DNA of 64,000 bases from Elgaria multicarinata webbii. Lineage: Eukaryota; Chordata; Lepidosauria; Squamata; Anguidae. The notes under the pieces are model-generated. The model did no database searches and was not told the origin of the DNA. It was given only the letters and a program-made list of their open reading frames with translations. Position numbers and translations under genes: made by a program. Below, piece by piece: positions 34,877-45,244 of this stretch. Position 1 is the first letter of the stretch. The number at the start of each line of letters is the position of its first letter. The stretch spans positions 27,506,740 to 27,570,739 of the forward strand of contig NC_086175.1 of the NCBI RefSeq assembly GCF_023053635.1, in the 5' to 3' direction.

Positions 34877-36727
34877 TAGGGGTGTGCACGGACCCCCCGC
34901 TCCGCTTCACTTGCAGATCCGCCATTTTCCGGATCGGGCCGCTCCGCCCCGCCCCCGCTCCGCCCACTTCCGCTCCGCTCCGCCCGGAGCTCCGGATCCG
35001 GATCCGGAGCTCCGTTTCCCCCCCCCCATAGGCTTGCATTGAAAGCTAAAAAATTATACAACTTTTTTTCTGTTCAAGTTAGAAACCTCATGTTTGGCAC
35101 CATGACACCTCATGGGGATATACACACGCACGCCAAGTTTCAAAGCAATCCCATCATCCCCTGATTTTTGGCGAATTTTTGAAAATCGGGCACCCCACAC
35201 ACAACATCCCTGCGAGGTGGGCAGGGGAGGAGGGAGGGAAGGCAGGCAGGCATGCAGCTGGCATTTCTGGGGGCATAAGGAAGTGAGCCAAGGATAAGCC
35301 AGTAATGCATATACAATGGAATAAATCAATAAATAAACAAAGGAGGGGTGGAATTAAAAGCAGCAGTGTTGCTCAATAAACAGCAAGAAGAATTTTTTTA
35401 AAAAGGCTATATCTGTCTTTTACCAGCAATAGGGGGACGTGCCCGGGGGAGGGGGAAGTAGCTGCCAGGTCAAGACACTGACAGCCACCAACAGCTCTGA
35501 GAAGAAGTAAAACGCTCACTTCGACTCATAACAGGCATTGCTCCACCACTGAAAAGTGACCATTCACTTCAACTCATGATAGGCATTGCTCCACCGTTTT
35601 ACTCTCTTTGGAAGGCTCTAATGGCCTTCCAGTGCAGGAGAGAGTGGGGGCACGTCCACAATGAGATGCCCTAGGGGAGCTCATCCCCTTGCACCACATC
35701 GATTCAGTTGTTCCCCAAGGTTAGGGTGGGGAGCAGTGCTGTGTTTCTATCTCTTATTCTTGGCTTAGTATATGATTTCAGGTTGTGTTTGTGCATTTGG
35801 TGGGGCTACTGTGTTAAAAAACACGGGGAAAAGCCCGTTCAGATGAAGAAAGAGAAGTTTCCCAGAATCCCAAGTTACCTGTTTTGCCTATGTCCTCCTC
35901 CAACTTTGGGATCATCATGACCGGGAGCTGACTCTGCCCCTCAGCCCTTTGAAAAAGGTATTTTTCCCGCCAATTTTTTAAAAACTTCTAGCCCGCGACC
36001 CGTACGATGCAGAAAGTTGAGAGTGGTCTCAAAATGACCCCCATCCACGACTCTCTGTGCACAAGAATTTTCAGAATAATAGCTTAAACCCCCCCCAGTT
36101 ATCCCCGATTCTTTCCCTCAATGCAATCCTATGGGCGAAAAGCCGAAAACGCAGTTTGAGCCGCGCGGTTGACCCGATTTTCACAAAAATATAGCCCGCG
36201 ACCCGTACGATGCAGAAAGTTGAGAGTGGTCTCAAAATGACCCCCATCCACGACTCTCTGTGCACAAGAATTTTCAGAATGATAGCTTAAACCCCCCCCC
36301 CCCAGTTATCCCCGATTCTTTCCCTCAATGCAATCCTATGGGCGAAAAGCCAAACGCCGTTTGAGCCGCGCGGTTGACCCGATTTTCACAAAAATATAGC
36401 ACGCGACCCAGACAACGCAGAGAGGTGAGAGTGGTCTCAAAATGACCCCCATCCACGACTCTCTGTGCACAAGAATTTTCAGAATGATAGCTTCAAAAAC
36501 AACGTAGTTATGCACGATTATTTGCCGCAATGCAATCCTATGGCGAAATGTTTTCAAGATGGCGACCGGAGCGCTCCGCCTGAACTCGGAGCTCCGAAAA
36601 ATGGGCGCTTCTCTTCGCCTTGCTTCTAGGGGGTCCGCGGTCCGCTCCTACTCCGCCTCTGGGTAAGGCGGAGCAGGCCAATCCGCTACTGCTTCTACGC
36701 TCCTAATCGGAGCGGAGCACATCCCTA
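34877..36727 (+). mobile_element. GC-ended hAT-like element A (1.85 kb)
   Basis: It starts TAGGGGTGTGCACGG and ends CACATCCCTA. The octamer AATTTAAT flanks it at 34869-34876 and 36728-36735, a perfect 8-bp duplication typical of hAT. Both ends carry many CTCCGCTCCG/GGAGCGGAGC boxes. The interior has no transposase, one partial 155-bp unit near 35140, and a three-unit 205-bp array (35989-36545). It matches element C over most of its length and B at the ends. It looks intact as a transposable unit but is non-autonomous. Confidence 0.9.
35989..36545. repeat. 205-bp tandem array inside element A
   Basis: Units begin TAGCCCGCGACCC at 35989 and 36192 and TAGCACGCGACCC at 36398, a 203-206 bp period. 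Each contains 'gagtggtctcaaaatgaccc' and 'ccacgactctctgtgcacaa'. Element C has only one such unit (from about 62950). Confidence 0.9.
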
Positions 36728-36735
36728 AATTTAAT

Positions 36736-36790
36736 TGTTGTGTGTGATGTGTAAAGATGGTTCAGTTGAAGTGAACGCTTGACCATGGAA
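36736..36790. other. Spacer after element A
   Basis: A short unique spacer between the target duplication of element A and an L2/L3-like remnant. Confidence 0.4.
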
Positions 36791-37570
36791 CCCTTCCTGG
36801 CATGCAGGGTAGCTAACAATAAATTAGAAAATTAAAACCATTTTTATTAACATAAAAGCAAATAAATTAAAAGCACAACAACAAAAGAAATAAACAGCAC
36901 CAAGTAATTTATATTCCCATCAGCAACAGATCAACTTATATGCCAAAGGCCTGCTTGCAAAATAAACATCTTTGCAGGCCAGCATATGGTGAAGAGGGAG
37001 GGGTCCAGCCCAGCTTCCATAGGCAGGGTGTTTCTATGCTGCCCAATACTTTTCTTTACAAAACAAAAGAGAACTTAATACAGCATAATAAATGTACACA
37101 AAGTATAAGACCACTTGAAACAGCTAAAACAATATCAATACAATACCCAGTAAAAACAACTTACATTAAAAAGCCTCATCATGTGCTGTCAATGCCTGGG
37201 AGTAGAGGAAAACTTCAGCCTAGTGCTGAAAAAATGACAATGTTGGTGACGGGTGGAGCTCTGCGGGGGGCAAAGCTTTCCACAATCAGTAGGCCACCAC
37301 GGAGAAGGGCCTGTCCTTTGTTGCCATCCTCCAAACCACCTCAGAGGGACTCAGAATCTAATCACAGTGTACAGGTAGGTTCATACCGCAGATATGGGTA
37401 GGTTCAAATGGCTGAGAGAAAGGCCTCCCCACACAAGATCTTAAAAACCAGGCAGGCTCATATGGGAAAAGGGGGTATTTCAGGAAGACTGGCCCCAAGC
37501 CATATAGGGCTTTATAGGTCATAACCAGCACTTTGAGTTGTGTCCAGAAACAGACCAGTGAACCAGCTAA
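36791..37570 (-). mobile_element. L2/L3-like LINE 3' UTR remnant
   Basis: In minus orientation it shows A-rich tail text, then 'aatgcctgggagtagaggaa', 'gctttccacaatcagtaggc', 'gccatatagggctttatagg' and 'aaccagcactttgagttgtg', strings found in the 3' region of this LINE family. The 153-codon open frame at 36940-37401 is a by-product. Confidence 0.65.
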
Positions 37571-37812
37571 ATCTGTGGTAAGAAGTGAGTCATGTGTTCC
37601 TCTGTATAGGCCCTGGTCAACAGTCTGCTTGCAGAATTCTGGACTGGCTGAAAATCCTGAATACTTTTCAAAGACAGCCCCACAAAGTCCCCTTCTCGAC
37701 TACTTCTATAAGTGAAGTACATTTAAACATTGACAAAAAAGAGGGTTCTTTCTGTGGTTTTGTCCTGATTTTAGAATGTCCTCCCATGGGAGATATACCT
37801 GGGGGGGGGGGG

Positions 37813-37943
37813 AAATCTACACTACTGTTTTTAAAGCGCTTTAAAGCACTTTGAAAATGTTTTGAAACCTGTATATGCAGTGTGTCCTGGGCCTAAACAG
37901 TTGTCAAAACTGTTATAAAGCGCTTTAAAGCAGTAGTGTAGGT
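37813..37943. mobile_element. MITE, ATCTACACTACTG family
   Basis: It is strongly palindromic: ATCTACACTACTG plus a GCGCTTTAAAGC box on the left, and GCGCTTTAAAGCAGTAGTGT on the right, about 131 bp in all. It shares the 'gtgtgtcctgggcc' centre with the copies at 50119 and 52437. Confidence 0.85.
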
Positions 37944-38202
37944 CCCCCCCTGATGTCACCTTCGCCAGATGAAAACCTATTTTAGTTGCACAGCCATTTT
38001 AAAACAAATGTTCAGCATTCAAATTTGCATCTTTTAAGATGTTCAAAATAGTTTCATGCCTCTCGATCTTACTCGTAGAGGTTTTAGATTTGAGATTTTT
38101 TAAATTGCATTGTGTGTATTAATCTTATGTCATTTTGTGTACATAAGGCACGGTTTATATATCTTTAAAATAAAATAAATAAATAAATACAAAATAATGA
38201 AT

Positions 38203-38208
<6 letters not shown>
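37944..38208. other. Non-coding, possible LINE tail
   Basis: An (AAAT)n run at 38168-38190 following 'tgtgtacataaggcacgg' suggests a decayed LINE tail. Nothing else. Confidence 0.4.

Positions 38209-38252
<44 letters not shown>
38209..38252. repeat. (TA)n microsatellite
   Basis: About 22 uninterrupted TA units. Confidence 0.95.
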
Positions 38253-38254
<2 letters not shown>

Positions 38255-38364
38255 TTTCTCCCCAAACCTGATCAAATGGAGAACCTATATGCATACAACT
38301 ATACATGCATAGACTCCCCTTTGCAGATGATGTGCTGAATTCACAGACACTATGGCATTACGGA

Positions 38365-38480
38365 TGAGGAGCTAAGAGATCATGTCTTGCCTCAGGCCAC
38401 CCTAGCGTGTTCATAATGGAGATGAGATTTGAACTTCCTGGGTCACAACTCAGTCAATTAGATGCTACACTCTGCTAGTT
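38365..38480 (-). mobile_element. MIR/CORE-SINE fragment
   Basis: The complement reads as a tRNA-SINE/MIR head: 'ctagcagagtgtagcatcta', then 'aggaagttcaaatctcatct', then 'ggtggcctgaggcaagacat'. Old and truncated. Confidence 0.6.
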
Positions 38481-38609
38481 TTTGTTAACCTGAAGCCTGT
38501 CTTCTCTAAATTTGATCCATAGATTAGTTCCTTAGTCAGGGTAATATATTTGATGCTTGTTTGACTTCACACCAGAATGCCTTTTCTTTCTTAGGTTTAG
38601 CAACCACAG

Positions 38610-38727
38610 CCCTTAGCTAGACCTAAGGTTTATCCCGGGGTTGTCCCTGCCTGCTCCTGGGATCTCCTGTGTGTCATTTACATGAACAGGGATGATCCTG
38701 GGATAAACCTTAGGTCTAGCTAAGGCC
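38610..38727. mobile_element. Harbinger-like MITE, second copy
   Basis: It has the same ends as the 14899 element (CCTTAGCTAGACCTAAGG and its complement). TAA follows at 38728-38730, while the left 3 bp have diverged. The internal 'cctgtgtgtcatttacatga' is identical to the 14899 copy. Confidence 0.8.
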
Positions 38728-38730
38728 TAA

Positions 38731-39735
38731 GACTGGTGCCCTAGGCTGCTAAACAAACAAGAGCAGATAGCCCAAGAAACCCTGATATTGTGTGGTTTCC
38801 TCTAGTATTTAAGCTGAAGCCAAGGACAGATACAAAAAGACCTTGCTTGCAGAACAGAGTTGGATTCAATGATTCTGCAAAGACTGTTTTCCTTTTTTCC
38901 AATCTGGAAGAATTTCACAGATAAAGAGTTGTACAATTTGCATCGGTCGCTCAGAAACTGGTGGGTGGGAAGCGTCTCAATGCACTTGCTGTCAATGGTA
39001 AACAAGCACATTTGAACCAGGCTTTCTCTTTTGTTTACCTGTGTTGTTTGACATTTTATGTTTTGACCTTTCGGTTAAACAATAAATGACTCGACTCAAC
39101 TCGATGTAAGCAAGTCTGAGTCGTTGAGCGTGGTCTGAGGACATGATGAGCTTGCATTGTGAAATCTAAGGAGGTCTTGCCCTGGCCAGCACCTGCAGGG
39201 GAATCTCCCTTGTAAGGGAGCTTCCTGGAGGAAGAACAAAATATAAATGGTACCTGCAGCATGAAAAGCCTTTCCATTCTGAAAAGGGTTGGCAGGAAGA
39301 TCAATAGAAAAAAAAGAAATTACTATGTAACAAATGGAAGCTGCGATAAAATGTTGCCCACTGGAGCATTTCTGTTCAGTATTCCTGCCCTCCTCCAGCT
39401 TTGTCCATTTCATTTCCCTCCCACCCAGTCGCTTTTCATACCCACTGAGCATTCTCAGTCCTCATTGGGCTGTTTCAGGATTCTCTCTCCCCCACCTATG
39501 ACAGTCCTTCAGTTAGAGAAATAACTTCTGTAAAGTAGAACAGGTGCGCAGAAGCCATGTCTCCAGATGTTTTTGACATCAACTTTCATTTTATTTCTGT
39601 TGATTGGTGGGATGAAATTCAAGAGGTTCTCCCCAGGCTACTGATAACCCTTGTAGGGAAATGGTGCTGTTTCTGCTACATAAAGAATCCACAGTCACAT
39701 CTGAACATTGGAAGGAGAAGAAAGGATGTATACAG
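38731..39735. other. Non-coding, no gene seen
   Basis: Open frames of 69-118 codons overlap on both strands without domains. No repeat recognised. Confidence 0.5.
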
Positions 39736-40068
39736 CATCATCAGACAAGTGTTTTATCGCATGCTCGTTACTCCTTTTGATGACACTGTCCATCTCCCAT
39801 GCATCTCCCGCTCTTTCTTGCCTTCTTTCTGTAACAAAATAGACCTTAGTTTAAATCCATTTTTATTTTATTTTTTGAAATAGAATGTGCAGCCATTTCC
39901 TGCGCTGTGCAGGAAAAGCGGCATGATAAAAATGGCCACTGAATGGGCCACGTGGTTATTGTTTACTTCCTCTTTCTTCCCCTGTGTGAAGAAAGAAGAA
40001 ACATCATGGGACAGAAGCGGGGAGGAAAGCGGCTTTAAGGAAACATGATTCCCCCCGTCTGATGACGC
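39736..40068. mobile_element. Possible hAT-type MITE with CATCATCAGAC ends
   Basis: The left end CATCATCAGACAAG and the complement of the right end CGTCATCAGACGGG match at 10 of 14 positions. The flanking text 'gtatacag' and 'tcatacag' could be a diverged 8-bp duplication. About 330 bp, non-coding. Confidence 0.4.
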
Positions 40069-40831
40069 TCATACAGATACCATTCAACATCCAATGCAAC
40101 TGATGTGTTAAATATAATTTGAGGATATCAAGTTGGTTTGGGAATTGCTGAGGCCAACTTTCTGTTCTACGTGGAATATCTATGGCATTGATGAAATGCG
40201 CAATGTGGATTCACTCCAGTGGTGTTTCTTCTGTTCTCACCAAAGGGATGTCAGCTTGAGGTACAGCCACTAGGTGTCGCTATATCCACCAGTGCATGCA
40301 ACAGCTTAGGGGTTGAGGGAAAGAAAATGAGGGAATTGAAACAGGGAATACAAATTAAAGAAAGAAGTGTTTGACAGGTTATTTTAACAAAATAAAACAA
40401 TAAAACACACTTGCAAATATTTTTAGAAGGCCTATTTGGCTTCACCTTCAGTAAAGTTAAGAAGACATCCCAAGAAAGGAAGTGTCCCTGTATCCACAAC
40501 AGAGTAAGAAATATTTTAATTTGAATTCTATCTTTAAGGCTGCAATACAACACCCACTCACCTGTGAGAAAGTCCCATTGAAAACAATAAGATTGTATTT
40601 GAAGACAACTGACAAGATTGTGCTATACATGCTGGTAGAAAGATTACTATGCCAGACTTACGTTTGCAGAGAAAACATAAATAACAACAGAACACAGCTT
40701 CAAGCTGTGTATGTTTCTGCTCATTTCCCTCCTGTTTCAAAAAGGATATCACAGAGATGGAAAAGGTACAGATGGTCACCCTGGATGCAATCTTAGGCAC
40801 ACTTTCCTAGGAGCATGTTCCATTGATAACA
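40069..40831. other. Non-coding; short MITE at 40526-40600
   Basis: 'ggctgcaatacaacaccca' and nearby 'cccattgaaaacaataagat' belong to the GCAATCCT-type palindromic repeat. No gene. Confidence 0.5.
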
Positions 40832-41222
40832 TGAGCCCCTGCCAAAGGAAGTGAGGCAGGTGGCTACTAGGAGGAGGGCTTTCTCCGCTGTGGCACCCCG
40901 GTTGTAAAATGAGCTCCCCAGAGAGGTCCGCTTGGCACCTACGCTGTACTCTTTTCATCGCCAACTGAAGACCTTTTTATTTTCTCAGTATTTTAACACT
41001 TAATTTTAACTTAAATTTAAATTTTACTGTTCTAACTCTGTATTTTAATCTTATATCAATTTTGCTGTTTGGTTTTATCCTGGTTGTGCTTTTTATACTG
41101 TATTTTGTATTTGTGCTTTTAACCTGTTGGTTGTTTTATTATGGTTTTAATTTTTGTGAACCGCCCAGAGAGCTTCAGCTATTAGGCGGTATAAAAATGT
41201 AATAAATAAAATAAAAAATAAA
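40832..41222 (+). mobile_element. L2/L3-like LINE 3' end (plus arm)
   Basis: It runs from 'gagcccctgccaaaggaagt' through 'ccagagaggtccgcttggca' and a T-rich UTR to 'gtgaaccgcccagagagctt' and an (AATA)n tail. With the next copy it forms a large inverted pair. Confidence 0.85.
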
Positions 41223-41410
41223 AATTACTTCTGACTAAACTTGCATAGAGGCTGTAATCCTAAACACACTTAATGAGGAGTAAACCTATTGAACATGGGT
41301 GACTTAAGTTGAGTAAACTTGCAAAAAAAAAAAGTGCTGTTAGACTGCAATATTGTTGTATAATGACTTGAGCATAAGCCCCATTGAATTCAACAAACAA
41401 GTAAATTTAT
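41223..41410. mobile_element. Short MITE between the two LINE copies
   Basis: 'aggctgtaatcctaaacaca', 'aggagtaaacctattgaaca' and 'agccccattgaattcaacaa' match the GCAATCCT-type palindromic repeat, probably one or two diverged copies. Confidence 0.5.
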
Positions 41411-41800
41411 GTATTTATTTATTTATTTATTTTATTACATTTTTATACTGCCCAATAGCCGAAGCTCTCTGGGTGGTTCACAAAAATTAAAACCATTAAG
41501 AACATAATAAAACATCCAACAATCTAAAAACCCAAATACAAAATACAATATAAAAAGCACAACCAGGATAAAACCACACAGCAGAAATTGCTATAGGAAA
41601 TACAGAATTAAAACAGCAAAGTTTAAATTTAGGGGTTAAAATACTGAGAAAATAAAAAGGTCTTCAGCTGGCAATGAAAAGAATACAGTGTAGGCACCAG
41701 GTGGACCTCTCTGGGGAGCTCGTTCCACAGCCGGAGTGCCACAGCGGAGAAAGACCTCCTCCTGGTAGCCACCTGCCTCACTTCCTTTGGCAGGGGCTCA
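41411..41800 (-). mobile_element. L2/L3-like LINE 3' end (minus arm)
   Basis: It is the reverse complement of the 40832-41222 copy over its whole length, from an (AAAT)n tail to 'ctttggcaggggctca'. Both copies end at the same internal point. It is non-coding. Confidence 0.85.
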
Positions 41801-42045
41801 CGGAGAAGGACATAAAATCACGCTGTCAAATGATCAAGGCATCAGAACCATAAGTGTTAGGACCATTTTCGTTTAAAATGTTTACTAAGGGGGAAATATG
41901 ATAGAGTTTCAATGAAGTATGAATGGTGTCTAGAGAGTGAATAAAGAGATCTCTCCTCCCTCTCTTGGGATCACTCAAATGTGATGCAATAGGTTCATGA
42001 CAAACAAAAGTAAGTTCTATTGTTTCCTACAATTGGAGTTAGGGT

Positions 42046-42356
42046 GACCATATGGAAAGGAGAACAGGGCTCCTGTATATTTAACAGTTGTATAGAAAAG
42101 GGAATTTCAGCAAGTGTAATTTGTATGCAGGCAGCTCCTGTGAAAATTGCCTCTTAGGCCACAGCTAGACCGAAGGTTTATCCTGGGATCATCCAGGGTT
42201 CGCCCCTGCCTGAGCACTGGACCCCTGTGTGTCACCTAGATGAACAGGTTTGACCCCTGGACAATCCAGGGATAAACCTTAGGTCTAGCTATGACCCTAA
42301 TCACAACAGTTAAAGCTGCAGCAGCCATGCCCTCTTTTGTAGAGTGACCAGATACA
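42046..42356. mobile_element. GTGACCATATG-family MITE, interrupted
   Basis: The left half (42046-42156) begins TAGGGTGACCATATGG and the right half (42301-42356) runs 'cacaacagttaaagctgcag' to 'cctcttttgtagagtgacca'. The two are separated by a second MITE (42157-42297). Uninterrupted relatives are at 52946-53264. Confidence 0.75.
42157..42297. mobile_element. Harbinger-like MITE nested in another MITE
   Basis: It is the third copy of the CCTTAGCTAGACC family, flanked by TTA (42154-42156) and TAA (42298-42300), a TWA-type 3-bp site. It sits inside the GTGACCATATG MITE, so it is the younger of the two. Confidence 0.8.
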
Positions 42357-42704
42357 AGACATGACCGGTGCTGGAAACCCTGCACTTTCCCTGTGGCATC
42401 AAGGTTAGCCACATAGCAGTGAAATTGTAGGGTTCTGGATCATCATGGTGGCAACCCACCGCCGTAAAGAGGGCCCCTTCGTTGATTTTCAAGAGGGCCT
42501 GGAAAGAAGAAGCTTTAAGTATCTGCCTCTGGGATATTGAGATTCTTAAAGTACTACAAGTTGTGTCCATGGAGGACCCATTCTTACCTCCTCCTCCTCC
42601 TCCCCCTTCCCACAAGTGCTGAAGTAATGGGACCAGCTGCTGTAATCCTATTCTACTACATGCCTTGATTGTACACAGGGAGGAATAAGGAAAGAGATGA
42701 CATT
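42357..42704. other. Non-coding, no feature seen
   Basis: A 101-codon minus-strand frame with a glycine run from (CCTCCT)n is an artefact. Nothing else. Confidence 0.5.
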
Positions 42705-42835
42705 TGGGCTAATCCAGTGAGCAACTTGTAGCCCTTCAGATATAGTTGACTGTAACTCCCATCACCCCTCAGCACTGTCTATGCTGGCTATGGCTAACAA
42801 CATCTGGAGGGTCATAGGTTGCCCATCCCTGCAAT
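42705..42835. mobile_element. Palindromic hAT-type MITE relative
   Basis: The arms 'gtagcccttcagatat' and 'acatctggagggtcatag' close around 'gactgtaactcccatcaccc' and 'tgctggctatggcta', as in the 5828 family. Diverged. Confidence 0.6.
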
Positions 42836-43152
42836 AGACATCTCCTGTGCCATTAGGGAATCTGACTTGAAAGTGGTCTGAGGTCTAGTTCATGCATACA
42901 GTCAAAGAGGTAGTAAAATATTCATAGACAATACCATCTCACACTACAGTTGAAGGATAGAAAAGAAAATCCAGTAGGGATGTGCTCCGCTTCTAATCGG
43001 ACTGGAGAAGCAGGAGCAGAGTGGGGGGCTTCGCCTGCCCTTAAGGCGGAGGCGAAGAGGATTGGGGGGCCGGCGGAGTGTGGTGAAGAGGATCGAGGTG
43101 AAGGCGGATCCTTTGCCTCGATCCGGAGCTCCACCGGAAAGGTAAGTGGGGT

Positions 43153-43649
43153 TTACCGGGCCCTGCCGCTGTCGCTGTCGCCCATGCGGCGACGGCGGCA
43201 GGGCCCGGTAACCCCCTCCCCGCCCTCCTCTCCCTTACCTGCCTCTGTCCGCGGTCCGTCGGCATCTTCAATTGAGCCCGCGGTTCCACCAGGAAGCCTG
43301 GGCCGCTTGCGGCCCAGACTTCCTGGTGGAACCGCAGGCTCAATTGAAGACGCCGACGGACCATGGACGGAGGCAGGTAAGGCCCCCCTCTCCCTTGGTC
43401 CCTTACCGGGCTCTGCCGCTGTCGGCGCATGGGCGGCGATGGCGGCAGGGCCCGGTAAACCGCCCCCGCCCTCCTCTCCCTTACCTGCCTCCGTCCGCAG
43501 TCCATCAGCGTCTTCAGTTGAGCCCGCGGTTCCACCAGGAAGTCTGGGCCACTTGCGGCCCAGACTTCCTGGTGAAACCGCGGGCTCAATTGAAGACGGT
43601 GACGGACCACGGATAAAGGCAGGTAAGGTCCCCCTCTCCCTTGGTCCTT
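43153..43649. repeat. Two ~250-bp units each holding a 146-bp palindrome
   Basis: Units start TTACCGGG at 43153 and 43403, with a third start at 43649. Each holds a small hairpin and a large palindrome (43235-43380 and 43481-43626) with 72-base arms and a 2-base TT loop. The first has about 66 of 72 arm positions paired. All are within element B. Confidence 0.9.
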
Positions 43650-43666
43650 TACCGGGCTCTGCCGCT

Positions 43667-44385
43667 GGGACTGCCTTGAGTCTTGGCGTGCGTATGTATC
43701 CCTGGACAAGCTATCATGGTGGCGAGTTTGAGGTTTCTAAAGTGCAAATTGACGGAGCTATGGAAAGGGGTATGAATGGGGTGCCCGGTTTTCATAAATT
43801 CCCCAAAAATCAGGGGATGATGGGACTGCCTTGAGTCTCGGCGTGCGTGTGCACCCCTGGACAAGCTATCAGGGTGGTGAGTTTGAGATTTTTAACGTGC
43901 AAATTGACGGAGCTATGGAAAGGGGTGTGAATGGGGTGTTGGATTTTCAGAAATTCCCCAGAAATCAGGGGATGATAGGACTGCCTTGAGTCTCGGCGTG
44001 CGTATGTATCCCTGGACAAGCTATCATGGTGGTGAGTTTGAGATTTTTAACATACAAATTGACGGAGCTATGGAAAGGGGTGTGAATGGGGTGCCCGATT
44101 TTCATAAATTCCCCCAAAATCAGGGGATGATGGGACTGCCTTGAGTCTTGGCGTGCGTGTGTACCCCTGGATAAGCTTTCATGGTGGTGAGTTTGAGATT
44201 TTTAACGTGCAAATTGACGGAGCTATGAAAAGGGGTGTGAATGGGGTGCCCGGTTTTCATAAATTCCCCAAAAATCAGGGGATGATGGGATTGCCTTGAG
44301 TCTGGGCGTTCGTGTGTATACCTCCATGAGGTGTCATGGTGCCAAACTTGAGGTTTCTAACTTTCACAGAAAAAAAGTTGTATAC
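43667..44385. repeat. 155-bp tandem array inside element B
   Basis: Units begin GG(G/A)CTGCCTTGAGTCT at about 43667, 43822, 43977 and 44132, with a partial one at 44288. Each has 'aaattgacggagctatg' and ends 'atcaggggatgat'. Element C carries the same unit reversed twice and element A once in part. Confidence 0.92.
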
Positions 44386-44567
44386 TTTTTTAGCTTAATG
44401 CAAGCCTATGGGGGGGGGGGAAACGGAGCTCCGATCCGGATCCGGAGCTCCGAGCGGAGCGGAGTGGACATAGGCGGAGCGGGGGCGGGGCGGAGCGGCC
44501 CTGATCTGCAAATCGCGGATCTGGAAGTGAAGCGGAGCGGGGGTCCGTGCACACCCCTAAAATCCAG

Positions 44568-45244
44568 TACATAGGATAACTTGGAGAAGCCTAAGCAAGA
44601 ATTCTTTCCCCTTATATTTTGTCTGAAGAAAAAGGTTGTTGTTTTTCTAATATGGCGGACCACTGAATTACATGATGCCTTACTTTCAGTCTGAAATGGT
44701 ACTATCCGGAAACAGTTTTATCATCTGACCTGCTGTTTGTGTAAACTAGGTCTGAATAATTTAGAACAAAGAGATTGGAAAGCTAAAGCAGAGGCATTTA
44801 TAATTGGATTAGAAAGAGTTTTCTTTTGGACACTATCATTGCTGGATTTCCTCAAAGAATGGAATATTATTTTTACAGAGCAGTAAAAATTTCATGCCTT
44901 ACAGTAGCTCACATAGATGCTGCCACCCCCCACCATTTTTTTTAGACCTTTGGTTTTAAAGGGGGCAAATGTTCCATGCGGTGTGCTCTTCGGATGTTTA
45001 AAAAGCAATGACCTTGGCCATAAAAGCCTGTATATTTTATAGATGGCAAAAATAATTAACAAAGAAGCAAGGCATGTTGTTTAGTGAAATCCTTTCTGAG
45101 AAGTTGGATTTCCTAAGCTGAATGGATCGATATAATGACAGAATAATAACAATTTATGTTCTGTCTTGCAGGAGCTTTCTTTGTTCATTAGTCTGGTAAG
45201 AATTAAAGGATATTGCAGGTAGAACTATATCCAAAATGGAGGCA
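44568..45244. other. Non-coding, no feature seen
   Basis: AT-leaning sequence with no recognisable element or gene. Confidence 0.5.

Larger units (their letters stand above)
42975..44559 (-). mobile_element. GC-ended hAT-like element B (1.59 kb)
   Basis: It starts TAGGGATGTGCTCCGC and ends GTGCACACCCCTA, the reverse of element A. The octamer AAATCCAG flanks it at 42967-42974 and 44560-44567, a perfect 8-bp duplication. The interior differs from A and C: a pair of ~250-bp GC-rich palindromic units (43153-43649), then four full 155-bp units and part of a fifth (43667-44385). The 294- and 222-codon open frames inside are proline/arginine-rich artefacts of the palindromes. It is non-autonomous. 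Confidence 0.9.

Noticed and set aside
36940-37401. 153-codon plus-strand open frame
   Set aside because: Lies inside a minus-oriented LINE 3' UTR; translation has no domain.
42950-43834. 294-codon plus-strand and 222-codon minus-strand open frames in GC-rich DNA
   Set aside because: Both strands are open over the palindromic modules of element B, and the translations are repetitive Pro/Arg/Ser text with no domain. They are by-products of high GC and repeats.
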